Shown here piece by piece: positions 54,178 to 64,000 of a DNA stretch of 64,000 bases. The DNA lies in contig CM035312.1 of the NCBI GenBank assembly GCA_002900995.3, forward strand, positions 434,001 to 498,000, read 5' to 3'. A program made the translations under genes and the position numbers. The DNA comes from Ganoderma boninense (lineage: Eukaryota > Basidiomycota > Agaricomycetes > Polyporales > Polyporaceae). Below the pieces are notes generated by a model. It was not told the DNA's origin and did not search any database. It was given only the letters and a program-made list of their open reading frames with translations. Position 1 is the stretch's first letter; every line of letters starts with the position of its first letter.

Positions 54178-55647
54178 AGTATTCGAGAAGGCCGTGCAAC
54201 TGCGTCGGTTATGAGTTTGAGCGGGAGAAGGACGATGGCGACGAGGACGACGAGGACGACGAGCTGGCCACGCGCGCGGGGGTACGCGTCCTTTGTGACG
54301 CGCCACGTGATCACACTGCAAGCGCTGTGACGCATTGCCGTTTTAGGAGGCTCAGAAGGATCGCCAGCAAGGGCCCTCCAAAGAGGCTTTTACCTCCTTC
54401 CTCTCGAATGCAACTCTATTATTTCCTATGGGGTAGGGCCCTCGTGTAGTCGAAAACTTTTTAGATGGTCGATGTATTTGGATGGATGAATTCGTAATTG
54501 AGTACCCCCGCGGTCGCAAACCCTGCCGGGAGTAACTCAGCTTGAAGCTCGCGCATCGGAATGTCGGGCTATCGATGGGCCTATGACCTCTCCCTGTGTC
54601 CAGGCTCTCCCCGACGGTATGGAGACAAACATACGCCTTAAGGCAAGTACAGCTCAAAAGTTTGAAGTCGACACATCCCCGAGTCATCCAGACACGAGGC
54701 ATCCACACAGAACATTGTCGCTGATTCGCCCGGTCCGGAGTCTCATTGAAACCCTGACCTGTGCCGCCAGACGGTAGCCTAGGTCGTCCGTGCAACCCAC
54801 CATTCTGAATGCGTATTCACTCGAGCAGCGACATACATACAGCTTACACCGCGCATCCGAGCGCCTTATCTGCCAGCGTAATCAGATATACTCTCAATGA
54901 GTGCGTGCCCGGGACAGCCGTCCGATGTTCTCACCGATAGGCTTCGACGGCTTGTCCCCACACCTCCCACCCCCACCCCCGGCGCGCGACGCGCCCCGCC
55001 GGCTCACGCAGAGCGAGTCAGCAGATCCAGCATTTACCCGAGCGTGGGCCCGATGCCGATAGCATCTCGCCCACTCGCACGCCGGGAAGGTGCGAACGCG
55101 CGCACGAGGGAGGGGGGCCCGGGGGAGCGGAAGCTTGCGCACGCCTTCTTCGGCAGGGTTCCTGTGGCGCGCGCGCGACACGGCCGCGGTGTCTACCCCG
55201 ACTCTGCGGGCGTGGGCTCCCCATGGTTTAGGCTCTGGCTGGGCTGGTCCTCGGCGGGGTGCGGGGTCGAGGAAGCGCGAAGGGTATCGAGCCCGGCACT
55301 ACTTTCCGTCATGCGCAGATTGGGGTGCGAAGTGCGGATGGGGCGCACGCGCGACACGGGGCCGGGAGCCGTTCTTGGAGGTGGACTAGTGGCACGGACG
55401 CACTCGACTCCCTGACGATCTGAGAAAAGACAGAAGAGGGCAAGAGGCGTGAAGGGGGGTGGGGATGACAAACATCCGTCCGGCAGAACGTCGATAGCAG
55501 AGTGTGATTCGTGTTCTGGTCTGTGCTGCGTGCGATGCATGAAGCTAAATTTACAAGTACAGTGTTAGCGACTATCGTCCTTGTCGAACTATAATTTTAA
55601 TGCGGAGGCTATGACCTGATATAATTGAGCATCGAGGAAGGAAGAGG
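54178..55647. other. Intergenic, GC-rich, no supported gene
   Basis: It includes the RPT6 promoter (to about 54350). A plus-strand 172-codon frame at 54897-55415 is Arg/Gly/Ala-rich and looks like chance GC-rich openness; it has no recognisable domain. Confidence 0.45.
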
Positions 55648-56473
55648 CTATGTGGAAAACACAGATACGCACATGCCGTATTTTCGCTTGAGCTCCTGCC
55701 ACGCCGGAGCAACTGCTGGGAACCGAGACGCGAAATCGTTCATCTCCTGCTCAGGGATGCGGTTGAGATCCACGCGGTTCCAGTAGCGCGACATCGCGAA
55801 CGTTATTTCTTGTGCGTCCCGTTCTGATCCGCGTCTGTGGAGAAACCATAAGCGCATTCTTGAACAGGCAGGCGAAAGACCAGAACTACACGCACATTGA
55901 CCACGCCTTCAGTTTTGCCCTGATGAACTCTGTGATTGTCAGGAACGGGACCCGCCCCACCATCATGACCGTCGCGCCATCGAGTCGTCGAGGACCTTCT
56001 TCGCCGGCGGGCAAGATCTCAATCTGATCGAGGTCAGTCAAGGTACGTGGAGGGAGCGTCGCGGAAGTAAATACTGACGTCGATGGGGGGAATGAGGCGT
56101 TGATATTTCACGTGCAAGCTGTGGCTTGGTGAATTACAGTCGTGGTCAGGAGGCGTTCCAAATGGCATCCCAACTTACCGGTTGGTCCAGGGGGAGGCGA
56201 CGATTAGGAAGTCCTCGTGGTTTGCGCAAGCCTGACGAACGCGACGAAAGGGGTGAACCGTCCCACCTTCTACTATGCAGCTTATTTCCTATGCACACGT
56301 CATGCATCAGTCGGTGACGAGGCACGCTTGAAGGCGTTACGGACATCGGCCATGGGTGCTTTGGAGAGCAGGGCTGTGAGGACGTTTCCGTGAAAGGCAT
56401 GGGGAACGCCAGCGTCGCGGAGTAGCTGGGAGAGGGCGGTGGCAGCCTGGAGTAGGCGGGAGACTTCGTGCAT
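55648..56473 (-). CDS. Nucleotidyltransferase-like basidiomycete protein
   Basis: Exons give MHEVSRLLQAATALSQLLRD, AGVPHAFHGNVLTALLSKAP, then EISCIVEGGTVHPFRRVRQA and HEDFLIVASPWTNR, then LHVKYQRLIPPIDV, IEILPAGEEGPRRLDGATV and MVGRVPFLTITEFIRAKLKA, and finally SERDAQEITFAMSRYWNRVD and NRIPEQEMNDFASRFPAV. The layout (an H-A-F-x-G-N-V-L helix, a beta-rich centre with EILPAG, then R-A-K-L-K-W and a helical end) resembles agaricomycete hypothetical proteins with a degenerate Pol-beta/MNT nucleotidyltransferase fold. The usual GS..D.D catalytic signature is not visible, so activity is doubtful. Introns have GT..AG ends. The end at CVSVFST is approximate. Confidence 0.6.
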
Positions 56474-57558
56474 GGTCACGACGCCCGGTGGGGTCGGAAT
56501 GGAGGAGGAAGGGGGGAGAGGAAAGATAAAGGCAAAAGGGAGCGCATCTGACCGGGAGGGCGTTCATGTAGTGTCTGCGGGCGTGAATGGGTCGAGAAGT
56601 TGGGAAGGAGGGATCTGTGGAAATGGGACCGGAACCAGATCCGTGGCGTCCAGGGCGTGGAGAACGCCGAAGGGGAGGGGGTTGAGGTGATGCAGACGGA
56701 AACGATGATCTGGGTCTGACGGTAGGAGGACAGGTGGCGAGGGAGGAAGCGACTCGTGTTCGGCGCGTTCGTGAGGGTGAAGACAGAGTTGGATCCAGGC
56801 TGGGATCACATGGCCGCCGTATGTGCGCACGTATCACCGTGGACGAAGGTTGACGAAAGAGAATAGCTAAACTGACCTAAGAGCGGGAAACGCCTTGGGA
56901 TGTCCCCTTACCGGTCGGACATGCAATCAGCAAATCAGGGACTGATCAGCGAACTCACCGACAATGAATTGCGACCGGTCGGTCCTCGTCGGGCAGGAAT
57001 CTGTGCCGCGCCCGGTATGATGACCTACGGGGGCCCTCGGTGGGCCTATTAGCGGACACTTTTGCTTGGACACCGGCAGGCATGTCTGGGAAAAGACGTC
57101 GGAGAACACGGCATGGGGGTCGAGGCCGGGAGAGAGCATTAAAGTATAGGTGAGGTTTAGCTCTTGTCGAGGCATGGGTGGGAGGAGACTGCTGCGCGAC
57201 GGGCAACGAGATGCTTCTGCGAACATCTGCATTCAAAGGAACGCAGGGTGCTCTGGGTCCGCTTCAGGTCTTGGACCGCCGATGCTTGGTTCGTGGCTGC
57301 GGACAGAGGTTGGAGGTTGGGGACCCCGTCCACCGTTAGCCGCTTCCCATGGACGCATCGGAGAGCTGGGCCGCGAGCCGGCATCTCGATGTGCTGACGT
57401 AACGGGAGTCTGTGTGGTCATGGGTCCACGATGGGCGTCTGGCGCGCGCGGCCCTGGGGTTGGAACGCGAAGCGACAGCCAGCGTCGGACCACCACCGTC
57501 TTCCTCGAGCCTTTCTGCCCGGCTGCAACAGCGTCGCCATCCTCACGCTCGTTTGCGT
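56474..57558. other. Divergent intergenic region with possible unassigned exons
   Basis: Between a minus-strand and a plus-strand gene. Minus-strand stretches at 57172-56930 (MPRQELNLTYTLMLSPG) and 56830-56564 (HVIPAWIQLCLHPH, HHLNPLPFGVLHALDATD) look protein-like and have donor sites. They could be upstream exons of the neighbouring gene or an independent gene, but I do not recognise them. Confidence 0.4.
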
Positions 57559-60231
57559 ATGAATACGCTCCTCCGACGCCTGGCACAACGCCATGTAGCC
57601 TCCTCCCACTCCGGCACTTCGCCCTCATGTCTTCCCTGGCCTGTCTCCGCTCATTTCCTCATCCCCCCAAGAACGTGCTTGGCTGCGCGGCATACAACGC
57701 CGCTTGCGTCTTCCTCTTCGACCATGCGCACCTCTCGCTTGTCTTCCCGGCAGTTCCATCCGTGGCAACAAGCCCTACGCCACCATAACACCGCAACAAG
57801 GCCTTTCACCACTTGGATCAGACGCTTCGCCCCACGTCGACGCCATGACCCGCTCGATGAGCCGTCAGATTGCCATGAGGAGGCCGCGAAGGCCGCAGTC
57901 TTGGAGAAAGCCATGAAGGGTCGACAACCGGCGGATCTCATGTTACGCTGTGAGTCCACACTTAGTCACGTCCCCCGACATGCACAATAACCTTGACAGG
58001 CCACCAGGTACCATTCTTGATGCGGACGGTCAGCTGAAGCCCCTACCTCCTCCTTCCTACGTACTCGCCTAATTTTCCCGCTGTGTCGTGCTTTTCCTTA
58101 CGTCCCCAGGCAACGTGAAAACCATCTCCGGCCAGTTCAGGAAGGCAGACCTGTGTTCCGAGCACCGTCTCCACGTAAGTCCTCCCTCAGCGGCCCCGTG
58201 CCCATCGCCCGCGACCCCTGCTCACGGTCAGCGGGCAGCCGCGTGATCTCCGCAAAATCGATTCACGAATACCAAACCTCGTGCCTACCGTCCTGGTTCG
58301 AAAGGAAGCGATCCTTGTACGTACCTCCCTCGCCTGCTTCTCCCGCGTGTAACAAACCTTGCCCTCCCTTCTTCTCCCTCTCACCCGAGCAAGGTCAACA
58401 TCCTCCACATCCGTGCCCTTGTCAAGGCGGACACGGTCGTCCTGTTCGACACGTATGGTTCCGCAGATTCACGCCTCCATTCGGTGTTCCTCTACCACCT
58501 AGAGGTGCGCACGACCGGTCTCTTCCGACGCGTCTACTCACTGGAGTGCAGCACAACCTAAGGGCGAAGGTGTCCGGTCTCCCCTACGAGTTCCGGTGAG
58601 TTTCTTGCCGCTGTACCCCCGCTGTATGCGTGAACACACGGATATATGCGGCCCTATTCAACCATAATTCCTTGACCTGTAACCGCGGTGAATGCGGAGC
58701 GTCCGCTATCGATTGGGGTTAAACATATTTTGCGCCATTCTCGACGCCTACCCCGCACACCCCACTTGAGAAGGCGTCTCGCACTGCTGCGATGGTCACG
58801 ACCACAGTCCTCGAGGAACGATAGCACTTATCGTTTGTGGGAACGATAAGTCGAAGCACTGCACCTCGATGACGCCCCAATGACGCGGACGGTCATGCGA
58901 CAGACCTGCACATTACCGGGAGGTTCATGTGCCCTTGGCCTTGGGTACGGGTTTTGGGATTAGGGACGGGTTGATCCCAGCTTCATTCATATTTCGAACA
59001 TATACAGGAGGGCTGGCCTTCGCCCCTTAATTAGCGTAATCTCTGTTTCAAATGCTGACAGGCTGTCCACAGAGCACTGGAATCGATTCTACTCTCCGTC
59101 TTGAGCGCGCTGGAAGCAGAGATGGTCTTCATCCGCAATCTGGTCGGCGGGCTTCTGGCGGAACTCGAGGACGACATCGATCACGACCGGTTCAAGCGCT
59201 TGCTGCACTATTCGCGGCGGTTAGCAAGCTTCCAGAACCGCGCAAAATTGGTACGTCGTCAGTGTCTCCTCAGCGCCGCACACTTATAGAACTGCCTTAC
59301 TGCGACTAGGTTCAAGAAGCCCTTGAAGAAGTCCTGGAGCAAGGTGAGAGCCCCCTGGAACTACAGGTGTATGCAGGTGGTCTTACGAATCGAAATTGCT
59401 GTTTAGATGAGGACATGGACGCGATGTATCTCACAGACAAGTTGCGCGGCGTACCGAGAAAGGCACATGACCATGATGACCTCGAGGTGCTGTTGGAATC
59501 GTTCGCGAAGCAAGTGGAGGAGATCGTAAACGAAGCTGAGAACATCCAGGTGAGTTCCAGCTATCCTTCTGTTCTGATTTTGTTCTCTGCATCTGTGCGG
59601 CAACGGTATGCTTCTCCTGAACGATCCAGCGATCCTCGACCGCTATTCATCTTCTCATCTCCTGACCGGTATCTTACTGGATCCTATTGTTAACACTGCA
59701 CCCATAGTCAAACGTGCAATCCACCCAAGAGATCGTCGAGCTCATCCTCGACGCTAACCGGAACGCGCTTCTAGCGCTCGACCTTAAAATCTCCATCCTG
59801 ACGATGGGGATCGGCATCGGAACGCTCGTCGTCGGCGTATTCGGTATGAACGTAAGTCGTCAAATTCGGCTGCCGTTCGCCTCTCTCACGTTCGTTGACA
59901 CTGGCACCCGCTGGCACTTTCTGTCGCGCGGCGGGCAACAGTTGAAGAGCCATATGGAGGAACACGAGTACGCGTTCTATATGATGACCGCCGCCTCCTT
60001 TGCGGCGTTCATCGGCGCGTCGTGGATCGCCTCGTACAGGTGCGGCCTCGTTCTCCCCCCGTCCCCTATCCCTTGATCAGAACGTGATTTGCTTAACTGA
60101 CGGGTGATGCTGCGTGAAGATTGTCAAAGCTCCGCAGGGTCGGCTTGTCGAGCAACAACCGGAAGCGGCCAGCGAAACGCTTGCTGTCGATATTCTCCCT
60201 CCGAGCACGACGATTCGAAGGCTGGCAGTGA
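57559..60231 (+). CDS. MRS2: Mitochondrial Mg2+ channel MRS2 (CorA family)
   Basis: ATG at 57559; the N-terminus (MNTLLRRLAQRH, then Arg/Ser-rich) is a mitochondrial presequence. Following exons give GRQPADLMLRC, TILDADGNVKTISGQFRK, DLRKIDSRIPNLVPTVLVRK, HIRALVKADTVVLFDTYGS, ALESILLSVLSALEAEM, LLAELEDDIDHDRFKRLL, LRGVPRKAHDHDDLEVLL and STQEIVELILDANRN. The first membrane helix, ISILTMGIGIGTLVVGVF, ends in the diagnostic GMN motif; after an intron comes MEEHEYAFYMMTAASFAAFI. The last exon gives LSKLRRVGLSSNNRKRPAKR (stop 60229-60231). A pentameric Mg2+ channel of the inner mitochondrial membrane by family. At least nine introns, one of about 400 bases (58600-59070). Confidence 0.93.
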
Positions 60232-61325
60232 CAGTGACACGGAGCCTGGCGTGCCTATGCTTGCTTGCTTCCCTGTCAATGACATGCTCAAGTATCATCC
60301 TCCCCTGCCCGCCGTTCCATCGCAGTGCTGTCTTCGCCATCTGTTGCCGCCGCACTTCGGGACTTCTCGTGCCACCCATCCTTAGAGTCTATCAGGCACG
60401 ACATCACCTTATGCATCACTCCCCCCTCGCCATCTCTGCACCGCTCTCGCCGCACATGGATATAGGTACTAGTACTTACTGACGCACTCCACTACTTACT
60501 TGTCTAGGATAACAGCGTGTATAATGTATACCTCACAATTCATAGACGTGTCCCACTTGCATCCATGTCGCGCCCGCATGTGCGAGATTGCGAAAACTTC
60601 CGGACCAAACTAAGCCCCCCCTCCTTCGGCGAGGAACTCGGAACTTTGGATGGCATCTTGAGTTGAAACCGGCGGGTGACTTCGATATCACCATCACGGC
60701 ATGGTATGGTCCCGTTATAGCTCGGTTTCCAAGTCCTGGACGCTGCAGTACGTAGAGACCGTTTCTGCAGAGACCTTTTCAAGTAAACGAGAGTGCATTC
60801 CGCGCTACCTCTCATTCAACGCCGGCCGCTCGTAGGTCTCAATCAGTAAGCGACGGACGCAGCGAAGGTGGAGGAACGTCGGACCTGGGGGCGGCACGCG
60901 CGGCACAGGGGGAACAGGTGACGGTGTGATTGGCGCTGTGGCAAGGTCCGCGGCGGTGTGGGAGCGTCTCTCTGCCAATTGTCCGCGTCGCCGGGACGCC
61001 GTTGCAGGTTGTCGGCGTCGCCAGCGTCCATCCTCCATCCGCCCGCAATCTCTGCGCCCGGCCGAGGTTCAGGCTGTTCCCCCTCCCCCCTTCTCGGCAT
61101 CGACAGACACTGACGGCGGTGGGGCTCGTCTCGTGTGGCGACCGCTGCTTCTGAGCCTTCTGTTGCTATCTATGCGCACGGCGTGACTTTGGCTGGGATC
61201 TGACAGTGACTACTGACCCGGTGAGTCCCATGGCCTCTTCCCATGGTGGTGCGATCGCTCATCTTCTCTCGCTCCTGCTCTCGCACTCGTGCTCGGCTTG
61301 GGGTTCTCGTTGTACGCTGTATGCC
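60232..61325. other. Intergenic upstream of receptor-like gene 7
   Basis: No gene supported. The in-frame extension of the downstream gene to 61206 (MASSHGGAIAHLLSLLLS) could be a signal peptide, but the paralogue at 18.6 kb lacks it. Confidence 0.45.
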
Positions 61326-63116
61326 ATGGCAGAGTCGTCCGTCCAGCGCAGGCAAGGCCCTCTTTCTCCGATCCCTTCCTTGCGCCCGACGCTCCCACTT
61401 TCCGTGCTCCCCATCAGCAGCACCCTCAACTCGCAGACGGATACGTCGACAGGTACATCTTCGTCAAGTACTACCACTGCCTCGACAACGACCACCATGT
61501 CGGTCACACTTCCGGGCTCCATCTTGTCCACTCCTGCGGCTTCTACTTCGACAACTTCAGGATCGACCCTGCCGTCGTCCGCAGCCAGCTTCACCTGGAC
61601 TAACTTCCCGTCGACCATTGATACATGTACGTCCACCACACTTACTTGGGACTACGTGGGTACACCGGAGGTGCTCCAGCTCCTCCTGGTTTCCAACGCA
61701 TCTCCACATACGCAAGGAACGAATACCAGAAAACGGGCCGGGAATAACACTACCCTCGCAACCGACGTTTCTACCAGCGCTGCGTCATGGACGTGGCCTC
61801 AAGTCAACTTCACTGCGGGCCAATACACTCTGGAGGCATATGGGACTGATGTCACCGTGGCATCGTCAGTGTTCACGATCGTCAACGGTGCAGATACTTC
61901 CTGTCTCGTTTCGTCTTCTTCCTCCAGCGCCGCGTCCTCTGCCACGAGCTCGGCGACGAGTTCATCTTCCTCCTCTGCGTCATCCAACACCGCCCTCCCT
62001 GCCTCCTCTTCCTCAAATAAATCGAAGGCCGGCGCAATAGCAGGTGGTGTCATTGCCGGCATCGCTGTTTTGCTCGCCGTGGGCGCGGCGTACGTTTATT
62101 TCGGGTTGTGCCAACGCCGAAGGCCCCGCCCTCGCCGTCCTGGCCACGGTCACGGCGCGATGGAGGGATCAGCTTCGCTCGGACAATGGGGCGGTCTTTC
62201 GTCGCGAGACTCTTGCATGGACGTCATGGGAGCCAGCGTTGTCGGCAGCAAGGGTGCTTCGCCGAACAGGGTTAGGCATGGAATATCCGAAACGTCCGCC
62301 GCCACTATCCCCTCGCTATCAAGCACCGCCCACGGCCACCATTCCTCCCTCACGACCCTCGCCGCAACCGAGGAAGAGAAGGCCATCCCGTACGGGAAGG
62401 GCTACGAGTACATCGAGTCCGTGCCCCCTCTTGGACCCAAGGCGAACCGCCGACGCTCGTCCGCGTCCGCGTCTGGACTCGGTCAACTGACCCCCATCGA
62501 GTCCATCCCGGAGCCACCACCATCCGCGGGCACCCAAGGCCGGCTGCGCTCCAAGTCCGCAAGCCAGTCCCACCGCGCGCTCGCGCTCGCCAAGCTCGAC
62601 GGCGGCGACCGCCCGTACCCCCCTAGCCACCGCCCGCGGCGCTCCATCGACGCCTCCCCCATGACGATGCCGGTTGGCTCCCCCTACGACATGGGTTTCG
62701 TACCCCCGCCCGCGAACCGCGCGTCCTCGGGCGGGCGCCGTGCGACACGCAAGCCGGTGCCCGCGCTCGACTCCGGGGACCTGCCGGTGTCCGTGTCGCC
62801 GTCGCCGTCGTCCTCGCCGACGTCGACGAGCCCGCTGTCGCGCGGGCAGAGCCTCGCGAGCACCGTCACGATGGTGAGCACGCTGCAGCCGCACCCGCAG
62901 CCACCCGCGTCGCGCTCCCGGGATAGCCCGAGCCCGAGCCCGAGCCCGGCGCAGAGGCTGCGCCCCCCTTCGCAGGCGGCGCCGACGCGCTCGCGCTCGC
63001 GCGAGGACCTCGAGGCGGCGGGCGTGGAGCTGCCGACGCTCGACCATAAGAGCAGCTTCGGGGACAGGCCGGTGCACTACCTCATCCCGGACTTGCCGCC
63101 GCCGCAGCGCCAGTAG
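61326..63116 (+). CDS. Receptor-like single-pass membrane protein 7 (ectodomain twin of gene 2)
   Basis: A single-exon frame of 596 residues from MAESSVQRRQ (ATG 61326; an upstream in-frame ATG at 61236 or earlier is possible). The stalk TMSVTLPGSILSTPAAS and the ectodomain FTWTNFPSTIDTCTSTTLTW, DYVGTPEVLQLLLV, WTWPQVNFTAGQYTLEAYGT and VNGADTSCL match gene 2 at about nine of ten residues by eye. Immediately after that Cys the sequences diverge: here a long Ser/Ala run, a helix AGAIAGGVIAGIAVLLAVGA and an unrelated, larger tail with KRRSSASASGLGQLTPIES-type (tail KANRRRSSAS..LGQLTPIES), SRSREDLEAAGVELPTLD and the end FGDRPVHYLIPDLPPP. This tail type is common in agaricomycete proteins annotated as EGFR-like transmembrane-juxtamembrane. 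No PPSY pair. Function unknown. Confidence 0.8.
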   Translation: MAESSVQRRQGPLSPIPSLRPTLPLSVLPISSTLNSQTDTSTGTSSSSTTTASTTTTMSVTLPGSILSTPAASTSTTSGSTLPSSAASFTWTNFPSTIDTCTSTTLTWDYVGTPEVLQLLLVSNASPHTQGTNTRKRAGNNTTLATDVSTSAASWTWPQVNFTAGQYTLEAYGTDVTVASSVFTIVNGADTSCLVSSSSSSAASSATSSATSSSSSSASSNTALPASSSSNKSKAGAIAGGVIAGIAVLLAVGAAYVYFGLCQRRRPRPRRPGHGHGAMEGSASLGQWGGLSSRDSCMDVMGASVVGSKGASPNRVRHGISETSAATIPSLSSTAHGHHSSLTTLAATEEEKAIPYGKGYEYIESVPPLGPKANRRRSSASASGLGQLTPIESIPEPPPSAGTQGRLRSKSASQSHRALALAKLDGGDRPYPPSHRPRRSIDASPMTMPVGSPYDMGFVPPPANRASSGGRRATRKPVPALDSGDLPVSVSPSPSSSPTSTSPLSRGQSLASTVTMVSTLQPHPQPPASRSRDSPSPSPSPAQRLRPPSQAAPTRSRSREDLEAAGVELPTLDHKSSFGDRPVHYLIPDLPPPQRQ

Positions 63117-64000
63117 GCTTGGGCATGCGGCGTGGAAAATGTACGAGTACGGGTGTGGGTACGGCGTACATTATGTGATAAGTATTGGTGAGTGGGCGGT
63201 GTTGGGTTATTTATTACGAGGGGGTGCGTGGGGCTGATAGCGGTGGTTGTGGTTATGCTGCTAGCTTGTACGTGTATGACGTCGTCGCGGTCGTCGTTGC
63301 GGTGTTCGTTCGTTTTGTCGCTCGCTATGTCGCTGTTATCGTTCGAGGACGGGGGTTGCTGTTGTTGGTGTTGTTGTTGGCGACGGGTATTGCTGGCTGG
63401 TTGTTGATTGTTGGTCGAGAGCAGGTCCGTTTGTTAGATCCCTGCCGCACTGTGTTCCTTTCCCCCACTTCCATCCTCCCATCCATCCTTCCCACAAAAC
63501 TTTTTCCTCCTCTCTCCCATATGCCGCACTTTCTACCGTTTGTATTACTGGATGGAACCTTGACGTTTGCCGACGGTTTTGCCATTGCCACTGACTTATC
63601 ATGATATCTTACGGACCTTCATACATTCGATGACATCCCTCATCCGCTCCCACCCCCACGTACTACTCAGACTTGAAAGTTATCTTCGCGGCTCGCGCTT
63701 CTGCTGAGCCAGGCTGCGCCCGTGTAAGTAGCCTGGCCGTGCTAGCACAACTCCATGTTGGATCCTTACTCCTTGGAAACGACCGGGTAGGCCTTGGCAT
63801 CAAGATTGAAGGCCAGGACTCAGGAGACGATGGCTTTGAGTTGAGGTAGAAGTCATACAACTAGTCAGATGGAGTGAGTGTGACTCGTCTGAGAAACCGA
63901 AACCGAGACCATTGGTCGAGATGAGAGTCGGATACAGCATCATCTTGAGGAGGACTGTGGCGTGTTTGACGGACGTGATAACCAACTCGGCCACCTGGCA
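63117..64000. other. Intergenic to window end; possible tRNA-like 5' part on the minus strand
   Basis: 63180-63420 is T/G-rich 3' flank. At the edge, the minus strand reads GCCAGGTGGCCGAGTTGG, then TTATCACGTCCGTC, like a tRNA acceptor strand, A box and D arm. No matching B box or 3' acceptor follows within 100 bases, so it is at most a relic, or an intron-bearing tRNA that I cannot resolve. Confidence 0.35.

Noticed and set aside
54897..55415. 172-codon plus-strand frame
   Set aside because: Low-complexity Arg/Gly/Ala content in a GC-rich stretch, no domain, no splice signals; kept only as a comment on the intergenic region.
1..64000. CRISPR arrays, bacterial operons, integrated viral genes, telomere repeats
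   Set aside because: None were seen; gene structure with short introns is fungal throughout, and no telomeric tandem repeat is present.

Overview
The window looks like about 64 kb of nuclear DNA from an agaricomycete (mushroom-forming) basidiomycete, probably a polypore-type fungus. The evidence is GC-rich coding sequence, many short introns of about 50-70 bp with GT..AG ends, class I hydrophobins, DUF6533-type membrane proteins, mpaB-like oxygenases and large Ser/Thr/Pro-rich single-pass membrane proteins. No bacterial, viral or CRISPR features were seen. Exon boundaries were read by eye, so terminal exons without a conserved anchor are approximate.

Layout. 0-9 kb: 3' end of a TPR-like gene, an mpaB/DUF2236-type oxygenase (-), a tRNA-like relic, a Pro-rich single-pass membrane protein (-) and an F-box/LRR-like gene (-). 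10-30 kb: a membrane-protein island with three DUF6533-type multi-pass genes (10.2, 13.6 and 25.2 kb) interleaved with four receptor-like single-pass genes, all on the minus strand (16.6, 18.6, 21.5 and 23.6 kb; the third is a pseudogene). It ends in a conserved multi-pass membrane gene at 28.3 kb, which has a decayed second copy at 20.7 kb. 30-45 kb: a hydrophobin array of three class I genes (31.96, 35.05 and 40.95 kb). Each has a duplicated upstream module, and the array is littered with ferric-reductase and SDE3-helicase fragments from unequal duplication. It includes a fifth receptor-like gene (36.7 kb) and a MITE-like insertion (39.4-39.8 kb), and ends in the intact ferric reductase (42.3-44.8 kb). 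47-64 kb: mostly single-copy genes, namely an SDE3/MOV10-type RNA helicase, another receptor-like gene, proteasome ATPase RPT6, a nucleotidyltransferase-like protein, mitochondrial Mg2+ channel MRS2 and a last receptor-like gene (61.3 kb).

The most unusual content is the receptor-like family. Its members share a roughly 110-residue ectodomain (Trp-rich, two conserved Cys, ending in a D-T-S-C motif), a Gly/Ala-rich transmembrane helix and a cytoplasmic tail. In the clustered members the tail ends in paired PPSY-type motifs, typical ligands of WW-domain ubiquitin ligases. Two members far apart (18.6 and 61.3 kb) share almost the same ectodomain but have unrelated tails, with the change falling right after the last ectodomain cysteine. 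Together with a multiply broken copy and the interleaved multi-pass genes, this looks like a birth-and-death, domain-shuffling surface-sensor locus. Its role is unknown; any link to self/non-self recognition or environmental sensing is inference.
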